Source: Corticium candelabrum
Lineage: Eukaryota; Porifera; Homoscleromorpha; Homosclerophorida; Plakinidae
Length of the DNA: 64,000 nucleotides
Direction: 5' to 3'
Assembly: GCF_963422355.1 (NCBI RefSeq)
Contig: NC_085091.1
Location: 5,884,684 to 5,948,683, forward strand
This document shows, one piece after another, positions 53,018 to 64,000 of this stretch; the first letter of the stretch is position 1, and each line of letters begins with the position of its first letter. The translations under genes were made by a program, and so were the position numbers. The notes beneath the pieces were generated by a model. It had not been told where the DNA came from. It made no database searches and saw only the letters and a list, made by a program, of their open reading frames with translations.

Positions 53018-56000
53018 CTGCAAACAAATAGACAGATGGAAGAACAGAAAATTTTATAAACTGTATATTAGTAAAACTCATTTATGCAGTCGCACCAGTC
53101 CAGCATTAGCAGCCGAAGCAAAAAACGAGGCTCCTCCGGTATCACTGGCTAAGTTTTCTAGTAACATCGAAGCTCCAGATCCAATTCCGATAGAATGCAC
53201 TGCCACTTTAGCTGCAATAAGACTCGGCTGTACGTCAGCAATGTAAGGGCTTTTCGTTTCTTCACCATCGGTGACTAGCACTATAATTCCTCCTATGTCT
53301 TTGGAAACTTTTCCATCTCCTAATGTTTGTCCTCTCAAAACTTCAATGCCTTTGAGCAATCCTGCACCAATACTTGTGTCACCATTTGGAGCATCTTCTC
53401 CGGGCAACAGGCTGATTAAAGATTGTCTATCTGCATTACTGCCAAGCGTCGTGAGACTGGCAGCAACTGAAGCCACATTATTAAACTGCACAAGTCCAAT
53501 TTTGCTTTTATCACGCGCAGTAGCAATAAACGTGCGTGCGGCTTGTCGAAGTTGCGCGATTCTTCCATCAGTTCTCATGCTGCCAGAAATATCAAGAACC
53601 ATTGCATATCTGTCGGTATTCATCCTTTTTGCAACCTGGAAACAGAACAAATGTTATGCACAATATTAGAAACTGAGAGATGAAGTATGCATTTGCCTTG
53701 AACGTTGGAATTGTATTCCTGCTAAGTCTTGGAGGGGCATTTGCTCCATTTTTAAAATCTTCGCTAGACAATATCACGTCCCACGTACTTTTATATTCAC
53801 ATATTCTGTTTTGTCGGTTTGGAGCTTCCACGTTATGCTTGATACCGTCGCCGCCGTTGCTCGAGCAGAAAGAGTCGATCTATAATAAATCAACGACAAC
53901 AGATTTTAACAACTTTTACGAAAAAGCACGTCAAAAGTAAACATAATCTTTGACCGCATACTGATGATATGAATTGCTTGTACATAATAGAAGCCTTGCT
54001 GTTCGTAGAAGGTGGATCCTTGATCTTGCAAGATTTAAAGTCTTTGTCTTGAGCCGTACAAGGCTTTCCATCCAGGCGAACAATAGATGCCTTACATAAG
54101 AAAAAACCAGTACGTTAGTACATCTATGATCGATAAAGAATTAATTAATTAAGTCTTGCCCATTAATTACAGCTTACTATTAACTAGTGTAAATCTGCGC
54201 ATAATTTTCTTCCAAACTACTAGACTGTCTGCTATGAACCACGCCAAATTGGATGCGTTTTGCGACAGAGCTAGTCGAAAGTGCATTTATTTCCATTTCG
54301 CCTACGGAACACAACGTACATTGAACGTGTCAGACAATTCGTCAAAAAAGAGCGACAAGCCAAACTTCGCCTTAGTCTCAACAGGGTCACTGACAGACTG
54401 GCAGCTGCAACTGGCTTAGGCAAAACGACGTTGGCAAAGATCCACACAGAATTCTTGTCAAGTCAACAGTCTCAAACACCGCAGATAAAACAAGTCAAAC
54501 GAGAAGGCCAACTGACTATCAACGTTATGATGATTTGCAAGCAGCAATACGGAGAACAGTACATAAATGTATGAAAATAGAGACTATCCAACCTTGGACA
54601 AACTCCTTGTGCGTGTTCGCAAAAGAGGCGTATTTCCTGGCGGACGGATCACTCTCTTTCGCTTACTGAAGGAAATGGGATTCAGATATACACTATGTGA
54701 CGACAAAATGTTTTTCTATAAACGTAGATACATTGTCGAGCAGCGCCATAATTACCTCAAAACATTACGCAGTATAGCTACAAGAAAAGACCGTCCGATA
54801 GTGTACCTAGATAAAACCGGGGCAAACTCACACTTGGCTCCTGAGAGACTCTGGCTGGATGAAAAGGGACGCGGTGGGTGGAAAAGACCTTAAGGAAAGG
54901 GTCAACGCCTTAACATACTTCACGCAGGAGGTGAAACGGGGTGGACTCCCAATGCAGACCTTGTTTTCAGGTCAAAAAAGAACAGCACAGACTACCATAA
55001 CGAAATGAACTCAGAGCATTTCTTGGAGGGGTTGCAGAAGCTGCCGGTCAATGTGCAGCCAGGCCCTTTACCACAACTCTGTAGTAAAAAAGGATTCGAC
55101 AAAATCAATCAGAAAAAAAATGCAAGAGTGGCTTACAAGTAAGTGAATTCTTTTTAGTGAAAATAACCTCAAAAAGGATGTTTTTGCAAAAATTCAATTA
55201 CCGGTTGCCATACAGGAAGTCGTATGCTACCAACGAAAGCTGTCAAGGCATACGGCAACATTGTCATTCCATCTGCTGTCGCACATTGCGAAATTAACCC
55301 CAAACAGCTGGTCTGGGTTGATGTCAAACGATATCTCAAAGTCCACAACAAAACGTTCAAGTTTGCAGACCTCAAGCAATGGGTTCCGAATGCATTCCAA
55401 TTCGTCACATCCGAGATGTGAGCCAAACAGTGCCAGCATGTGCAGAAAGCGGAAGAGCGCTTCTTGGAGAAGGATGGACTCCAAGAAGAGAGCGTGCACG
55501 AATTTATCATAGAACTGGAGATGGGGGATGATATGGAGCTTAGAGACATAGAATTCGAAGGAGGAAGACAAGACAAAGACGGTGAACAAGACCAATATAA
55601 ACCTGTTGTGACCGAGAGCGACAGCGAATTGTTGCGATAGGACGCTGTCTCAGATTCTTAGTAGCGTAATGTTAATATAAAGCAATCGGTTGGCCTAACA
55701 AGATAATTGCATAATGACAGTTGCACAACCCATTGTTTCCTCATATTTCTTTGATATGCAAAAACGTTATCCTTTGGTAATCTTAGTTGAAAGGACTTAC
55801 ATAATTCAATAAACAGAAATGCTAGACCTAGCGGTTTCTTACGATATCAAGATCATCGAGATCAAAAGACAGCGAAGATATAGATTTTCAAAGTTCACAC
55901 TTACGGGGAACAGACAGTACCTACTCTTCGTTTGCGGTAAACTTTCACATTGGAAAATCGTAATAACTCCCTCTTTTTGTGGGAATTTCGCGACGATCTT

Positions 56001-59000
56001 TGCACCATTCGAAACAGCAGAACGTGGCCATTATTTTGGGGAGTTTCAGTAAGGTTCGCTAAACAGGCCAAGACCAAAGGATTTACGCATATGAAAGTTG
56101 AGTAGAGTGAATAATGGCATACGATTGTGTTATTATTAATCTTGTACATCTTTATTCAATTATATACACTATCGTTGCAAGATTTGATATGTTATTGGAT
56201 CTCGTTCACTACCTTAGCCTTTGGTATCCAGGTCCCTTTCTGGTGTGTTTTGGTCTTCTTTTTACAAATCGTAGCTATCTGCACTTACATTTACAATGTT
56301 CGTGCCGTCCTCTTCGTCGACTACGCCGAAAAATTCTACATCTGCAATCGAGCTAGAATTACGTATGTTATGGTCGAATATTGGAACCTTTGGACGCTGT
56401 TTCTTTCAGAATAGAAAGTTCAAAGGCTAGAGCGCACGACTACTTGGGGCAAACCTGCGTGTAAGAAGATCTGTTAGAGGACACAAAGACTGTTACTAAG
56501 ATCCTAAGAAAGTCACTAAATGGAACGCCTTGTGAAATCGCAGTTTCAATAACACTTTCTGAGTAAATAGGTCAGAAACGGAGAGTAGAAACTGCATTTC
56601 CCGAATCTTTTCTGGTGTTTTGTCAAATATTGGCAGTTTGAGATGCCACAGAAGAAGAAGACTTCCATAGGCCGTCTCACATCTCTTGCCAAGAAAGAAT
56701 AAGCTTTGAGGAACTAGGAGGCACCAGAGCAACGTAATGAAAGACTGTCATCCAACATGGAGCAGATCAATCTAGCACGACAGGAAGTAACCCCACAACC
56801 AAATTGTAGCAGTACTGTACATATAAGCGTGCGTGGTGTTCATCTCCTACTCTCGTAGGTTAATTGAATAAACCGATTTCAAGCTTAGTCAAGTTTTCGT
56901 GCAGACTTGTGCTAAATCAATTAATGACATTATCCTTACCGTGTTTGCTAACTGCACTGAGCATGCAGTAGCAGCAAGTCTCCCTTCGCTTGTCACGTAA
57001 GCAGGATCAACATGTTTGGTTGGGTACTCATCGTAGACACCCCACCTATAGTGTCCCCACTCGTGAACGATCATTTTGTGAGCTGGACCAAATATACTAT
57101 TCTACAGAAAACAAAAACACCGCAAAATCACAAACCTGTTATGTACATCCAGATACTTAATTAAACAAAGTTTGAAGATGCTAAAGGGACCTGTAACGGA
57201 AATACAACGTGATCTTAAAATGTAGGCTTTATTGTGAAACTTCGTGTGGCGCAACTTTCAGGCAAACAGTAGCTTTGGTAGCGGAGAAAATGTGGGTTAG
57301 GTACGGAACATGCGCCAGGTTTATACGTCTTTGGCGGTAAGCTCCGCCTATACCAAATGAATTGCCTGCGTAGCTCAGTTATCTTGCTAGAAAACTACAC
57401 CAAAACTAAACGGGAATGGTAGCTATAGAGGGATCTTGCGTCTTAAGACATTAGAAGAGCTCTTTGTAACGAAAGAAGGATATTAGACGACGTTTCCTCC
57501 AAGCAGACTTGACCCTCTCCTATCACAGAAGATGAAGCTAGCGCACTAAAACTCAACAGTAATTAGCACCATCCTTCGTTCTATTGATCTACAAGGAGAA
57601 ACACGCCTAAGGTTTAAGTATGTCAAGGAAGCGTACACGTTCTCTCCGAGAAACCTGAGTAGGCGTACGTACACGCCCATTCTTTTTGTTCTCTAGCCCT
57701 ACGTCGACGTCAAATTTAGGTAGCAGTCCGGTTTGTGCTCAGCTATTGCGATCAGCATGGTTTATAGATGCCTCATGAGCTGCGATAGAGGATTGACTAT
57801 CTGGAAATGGCGAAGGAGCGGTATACATTGCCATGGTCATGAGTATACACACGGTGCAAGCTGTAAACAGCTTACGAACTACAGTGCTAGCTACATCGTC
57901 TGCGCTCCAATAAAAGTCAAAGGCTCAATCAAAGCCATTCTGCACCTGCAACACTTCGTCCAGCCTCTGTTTGAAAGAGGCGTGTCCGCTTACTCAGATC
58001 TCTCCAAGAGAACCTCATATTTGAACCCTCTGAATGTTTCTCTTCGTAGATTAATATAACGAAGTCTAACACTAATAACCGTTAAGTTTTATTGCGCTAG
58101 CCTCATCTTCTTTGAGAGAAGAGGGTCAAGTCTGCGGGAGTAAACTTCGTTTAGCATCCTACTTTCATTGCAGACAGGTCTTCTAAGTCCTTAAAACACA
58201 AGATCCCTCTATACTTACCATGCCCGGATTAGTTTTCGTGCAGTTTACAGGCAAGATAACTAAGCTACGCAGGCAATTCATTTTGTGTAGACGGAGCTTA
58301 GTGCCAATGACGTATGAGCCTGGCGCAAGCCCCGTACCTAACCCGCATTTTCTCCGCTACCAAAGCGACTGTTTGCCTAAAAGTAGCGCAGCACAAAGTT
58401 TCACGATAAAGCCTACGTTTTGAGATCAGGTTGTATTTCCGTTGGAGTTTCCCATTAATTCACTAAATTTGTCGGTTGTACTAGGCCTACAAACTTACCG
58501 GGCGGAGACTAGATGGGCTAATCTTTATATATAACTTTGGCTTGGCGCATCCTACTATGCCCAGAGTAAAAGCTGCAGGTTTTTCGTGAAGTGCAATCCG
58601 GAAATCTGCATTTTCAAACGTCTCCCATAAAGCGTTTTCATACTTGTCATCATCCTTCCAAGTGCTAGGTACGAGAATAACAATGTCTTTGAAGTACGCC
58701 CGACTTCTCGATGCCGTGTAGAGGAAGTGTGATGCTTTGGTGAACTGCTCCTTAATCAAGCTCAACAGATTTGGGTCTTCAGGAACCGTTTCTCCAATTG
58801 CAATGACAACGGTACTATAGTAAAACAGTTAACATGTCAAGAAGATTGTCATTCAGAGGCAATACAAACTGGACGAACATTGGCATGCATTCACAATCGT
58901 GAATTGTTGTGCAAACAAGTTGCAGTAAGCAAATCCAAACCATAGGATTTGATATACATATTGCGTGTAAAGCCATATTTGGACTATTCATGGATTGCCA

Positions 59001-60186
59001 GGTACAATCCATCCATAGATTGTCTCACAAACCATGGACCGCCAATACAGCCAAGCTTAGCTAACCTTAACTCTAACTCTCAAATTACAGGGAAAACTAG
59101 AAATTTACGACTTGTTCATATCCACGCTTTGCGCATACTAATTCTTATGATCAATAAAAAAATGAAAAATGATATATAAGAATATACATACGACTAAAAT
59201 ATACTCAGCAATGTTTTACATCAATAGAATCGCAACCAGGGGCGTATACCTTTGGCATTTTATGGGTCGATTCTTTTAGTGCTCTAGTGGACTTCCCAGT
59301 CATATATCAGTTCAATATGCTCTATTCTATTGAATGTATTTAACAGTTATCAGGTATATTACTTATTAGACATTTGTAAATATGAGAATAGTATACATGT
59401 AATAACGTTAAATACTGCACATTGCGCGTCAAATAGCCTAGGAGTGTAGATCTGCATCTCGAACGTGGGACCCAGGCTATCACTTCAGCAGTTAAAGCTT
59501 TTGTGTATACAGCTTACTGCAGGGGCGGATCCAGGATGAGCACTGGGGCCCTTTCCCTCCGGCAGTACAGACTGCCAAGAAAAAACTTCGAAAATCGCTG
59601 CTGCCCGACATTCCATTGCAAGATGACTTCGAAGATTCAAGCGTGTGATGAATATAACAAAAATCTAAGTGGTTGGGTATAGAAATAATGTAATTGTTGT
59701 GCAGTTAATACAACGAAACAGCTAAAGCTGTAATAACGAACCACAGACTGTCTAAAAATTACATTTTATATTTGATGTAGAAAACAAGCAGACCTCTGAC
59801 TGAAATTGGGCGGTTCGTTTGCAGACACCCCGAACCCTCGTAAGTACGCGTCTGGGAACTGTAGCACTTGTAAACCTAAGAGAACACACACATAGACATC
59901 CTTTACTTCTACAGGTTTTCTTCATTTCGCTACTCAACGGATGAGCTCACGACTTCCGTTCAACAGCTGTTTGATTTTGTCTTTTGTGAGCACGTTCATG
60001 TACAAAAAGTCCAATTCGAGGAAGATATACTCGATTGCAGATAGTGCAATCATGCTTTCTAGTCAAGTTTCCTGATGCAAATGCAGTTGTGCCGCACTGA
60101 CCTCTTTATACAATCTTGTCAACTCTAGTTTCTTCATAACGTTCTAAAACCAATCTCACATTTTCTTGCACACACAAACAACGTAC

Positions 60187-60240
<54 letters not shown>

Positions 60241-61522
60241 CACCTTTTGTGGTGACATTGACGACAGGTCTAAAATTAGCCATGTGCAACAGTTTCCCCT
60301 AAATGACAGTGTGCAGTTTTGCCACCGATTGTAAGTATTTCAGCTAAAGCAGCATTACAGAAGATTTGTGCCTGCAAATATTTGCGAAGCTCCACATTTT
60401 TGCATCAGTATTGATACCAAACAACTTACATAATTATATTCACATGAGACACGTACCGTTACACTCTGCCCCAATTGCCATAACAATCAAAACCTGCTAG
60501 ATGAGATATTCTAAGAATATCAATATCGGTGTCTTCAAAGAAAACTGTCTTCCGATATCAGGTACATGCTACTAGGTCAGTAGATATTACTGCTTAACAC
60601 TCGTGTGCATGAGGACTTGCAACAGCTTAATCCTCATTTACAATAATACCAAGAAATTATTATACGCTGGGACTTGCAGAAGAAGCATTTAGAATCTAAG
60701 ATGCAGTGTTGGAGCCTCGCCAAACGTGGGAGTTCTAAGCATGCATGCTGATGAGCCGCCACAAGTTTCACATTAATCATGCATGCACACATCGTTTGTT
60801 GTAGATTCCGTATCGACAATGTATATGACATTGAGCAAAGCTATTCAATGCGACGATCTTTGAATAATAGGCTAAGTCAGTGGCGTAAGAAGATGTTTAC
60901 GAGCGGGGACTGTACCTTGGATGTCGATCATCCATGAGTAAACACTACGTCGCTTGCCAGACAGTAAACAGATTTGCAAAAGTGAGTAGCACAGAAAAAT
61001 TTCAGTTACTACAGCGACCGAGGGGCTGCATCCCCGGTTCCTACACCGCTGGGCTTAGTTCGGCATGAACTGGTATTTCCTCGTTCTTTACCCGAGATAA
61101 TTCGTGTCGACGCCCCAGGCTGTCACCGTCTTCTAGCACCGAGATTTGCTAAACTAGAGTGACAAGAAAGACCCAGGTATAGTCGCAACATTGCTACTGC
61201 AGTGCTGGCTAGGCTAGATCAGCCCCTCCTTTCATTAGACCCTCTATGCAAGTTTTCCCGGCAAGGCAAATAATAAAAGGATTTCACTTGCGTTCGACGT
61301 AAACAAGCAACAGAAGTAGACACAACTTGTTTTACTACCTGTCGCTGCAATTAATTTTTTAGTTTTCCTGTTTCCGGTTTTGAAACTCGAACACACAACT
61401 AGAGGTGGCAAGCTTACAACGTACCTGTAACCGTTCTCAATCAGACGAACATTGGCTGCCCCAAATGTTGCACTGTAGAGAAGCACGCAGAAAACGCCAA
61501 CTGTTCCCATAGCACCTGTCAT
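51511..61522 (-). CDS. CLCA: CLCA family protein (calcium-activated chloride channel regulator), complete
   Basis: Nine exons join in frame: 61522-61425, 58814-58499, 57101-56940, 54090-53962, 53879-53697, 53635-53096, 53017-52700, 52626-51942, 51869-51511. The sum is 2790 nt, 929 residues plus stop, close to the 900-940 of vertebrate CLCA proteins. The order is signal peptide, N-terminal CLCA/metalloprotease domain with HEWGH (about 151-155), Cys-rich segment, VWA domain (about 305-476) with full MIDAS residues (Asp311, Ser313, Ser315, Thr383, Asp419), a beta-sandwich C-terminal region, and a hydrophobic C-terminal tail that could be a GPI signal. Known CLCA proteins are secreted or membrane-tethered self-cleaving metalloproteases that modulate chloride channels. 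One intron uses a GC donor. Transposons sit in three introns. Confidence 0.9.
53096..53635 (-). CDS. CLCA: CLCA exon 6: von Willebrand factor A domain
   Basis: 540 nt, phase 0. Contains the MIDAS triad (DISGSM), the GDTSIGAGL Thr loop and VTDGEE with the final Asp. The donor is ACTG|GTGCGA. The 132-codon plus-strand ORF at 53271-53669 is its shadow. Confidence 0.95.
53697..54090 (-). CDS. CLCA: CLCA exons 4-5: Cys-rich segment
   Basis: Exon 4 is 53962-54090 and exon 5 is 53697-53879, both phase 0. KASIMYKQFISS joins to IDSFC, then ICEYKSTWDVILSSEDF, all typical of the CLCA region before VWA. Exon 5 ends CAAG|GCAAAT, so the next intron (53636-53696) is GC-AG. Confidence 0.85.
54200..55640 (+). 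pseudogene. IS630/Tc1-type (DDE) transposase, inactive, inside a CLCA intron
   Basis: The N-terminal helix-turn-helix part is at about 54310-54440 (VRQFVKKERQAKLRL, then RLAAATGLGKTT). The core start is in 54567-54893 with PIVYLDKTGANSHLA, where this family usually has a DETW-like block. A deletion near 55070 removes the second catalytic Asp block, which survives in the copy at 25105-25395. The C-terminal part at 55224-55640 has CEINPKQLVW, where the third catalytic Glu appears as Gln. Several frame changes confirm it is dead. It lies between CLCA exons 4 and 3, on the opposite strand. Confidence 0.8.
55641..56939. other. CLCA intron 3, unique part
   Basis: AT-rich, with short ORFs at 55819-56052 and 56114-56414. 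No recognised domain. Confidence 0.4.
56940..57101 (-). CDS. CLCA: CLCA exon 3: zinc metalloprotease HEXXH motif
   Basis: 162 nt, phase 0 to 0. Contains IVHEWGHYRWGVYDEYP, the diagnostic CLCA active site: two zinc-binding His, catalytic Glu and the downstream acidic pair. All key residues are present. Confidence 0.95.
57187..58452. mobile_element. Foldback (palindromic) element in CLCA intron 2
   Basis: The arm at about 57187-57570 is an inverted match to about 58065-58452. Shared blocks include AACGGAAATACAAC at the ends, TAGCGGAGAAAATG(T/C)GGGTTAGGTACGG and GTCAAGTCTGC or its complement. Weaker inverted similarity extends inward. It encodes no protein I recognise; the ORF at 57733-58059 is in the loop. 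The RNA of this intron could fold into a hairpin of several hundred base pairs. Confidence 0.75.
58499..58814 (-). CDS. CLCA: CLCA exon 2: N-terminal CLCA domain
   Basis: 316 nt, phase 2 to 0. It opens with VVIAIGETVPED, then SLIKEQFTKAS, YFKDIVILVPSTW and the GCAKPKLYI strand, in the order known for CLCA proteins. Confidence 0.85.
58815..61424. other. CLCA intron 1, with an (AC)n run at 60190-60241
   Basis: A 2.6-kb intron. It holds one pure AC microsatellite and unique DNA with short unrecognised ORFs. Confidence 0.6.
61425..61522 (-). CDS. CLCA: CLCA exon 1: signal peptide
   Basis: ATG at 61522-61520 gives a signal sequence (VGVFCVLLYSATFG) followed by NVRLIENGY, the CLCA N-terminal strand. 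The donor is TACAG|GTACGT, phase 2. An in-frame ATG at 61510 is an alternative start. Confidence 0.75.
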
Positions 61523-63579
<2,057 letters not shown>

Positions 63580-63657
63580 GCTCCAATGCCCGGCTTCGCC
63601 CGGGTAATAGTTTAATCACACAAATTATTGATTTGCAGACACTGTTTGCTATTAATG

Positions 63658-63669
63658 ACAGACAGACAG

Positions 63670-63725
<56 letters not shown>

Positions 63726-63727
63726 GG
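63658..63727. repeat. (GACA)n satellite
   Basis: Pure tetranucleotide tract about 80 bases after the (AC)n run. The remaining 270 bases to the window end show nothing recognised. Confidence 0.95.
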
Positions 63728-64000
63728 TCGCCTTTATAGGTAGAGATTGTAGCAGAAAGTATCTAAAAATGCGTTTAGTGGTTGGAGAGGCAGAGGGGGT
63801 GTAGCCAAGTCACGTACAGTTTGTATAGAGAGATCTTTGTAGATTTCCAAACTCTCTGCTGTATAGTGTTGGTTATCATCCCTGTGCAAAACAAGTTCCA
63901 ATCACAGCACAAACCAATTACACCAACTTATGCCCTGGTCAGCGCAACCCGAGCCAGTCCGTCTCTTCGGAGGCATTGTAAAAACAACGAAAAATGTCGC

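Noticed and set aside
53271..53669. 132-codon plus-strand ORF
   Set aside because: Antisense of the CLCA VWA exon, whose MIDAS residues prove the minus frame.
57360..57400. tRNA-like A-box (CGTAGCTCAGTT) suggesting a tRNA or SINE
   Set aside because: No B-box or cloverleaf follows, and the stretch is part of the foldback arm with an inverted partner near 58250.

Overview
The window is eukaryotic and almost certainly from an invertebrate animal, probably an early-branching one such as a sponge or cnidarian. The genes are split by many short introns, mostly in phase 1. They encode classic metazoan extracellular modules (EGF, CUB, Ig, TSP1, LDLa, CLCA/VWA). The DNA is AT-rich and crowded with microsatellites ((GACA)n, (TG/AC)n, (AT)n) and decayed transposons. 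Nothing bacterial or viral was seen. The lineage is an inference; no marker gene fixes it. All exon models were read by eye from splice sites and reading phase; no transcript evidence was available.

Three genes can be reconstructed. (1) 14408-22223, minus strand: a 20-exon receptor-like gene, here called gene A, in perfect frame (1072 codons plus stop). Its order is signal peptide, EGF, CUB, Ig x4, TSP1, a mucin-like Thr/Ser stalk made of ten mini-exons, one transmembrane helix, and a cytoplasmic tail with tyrosines repeated about every 16 residues, mostly as NPAY-like motifs. (2) 38808-47656, minus strand: a paralogue, gene B, with exon sizes identical or close to those of gene A. It has a 1-base frameshift in Ig1, a lost Ig2 cysteine, and no exons after Ig3. 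A decayed Ig4/TSP1/stalk tail lies at about 22800-23245, and the 15 kb between the two parts is full of insertions. They may be two ends of one ancient tandem duplicate. (3) 51511-61522, minus strand: a complete 9-exon CLCA gene (929 codons plus stop) with an intact HEXXH metalloprotease motif and VWA MIDAS. A small plus-strand secreted-protein fragment (signal-peptide exon plus LDLa exon) lies at 37249-38443.

Mobile DNA fills most of the rest. Ty3/gypsy remains lie at 7268-9310 (pol), 26131-32596 (an LTR-bounded element) and 49543-50728 (gag-protease). A DIRS-like reverse transcriptase relic lies at about 48480-49214. Two defective IS630/Tc1-type transposases lie at about 25105-25395 and 54200-55640. 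A truncated integrase-core gene is at 33977-34773. Several foldback or TIR elements are present (6299-7098, 25430-25970, 42684-45867, 57187-58452). The most striking is a 706-bp element at 32797-33502 with 156-bp terminal inverted repeats (one mismatch) and a 9-bp flanking duplication. It carries a RecQ-like helicase fragment whose ATG lies inside the TIR, so it resembles a Pack-MULE.

A 1.3-kb block of GGAGGC/GGAGAC hexamers (23759-25083) is open in all six frames and is a repeat, not a gene. The areas 1-6160, 9311-14400, 34800-37200 and 61600-64000 hold satellites and short unrecognised ORFs only.
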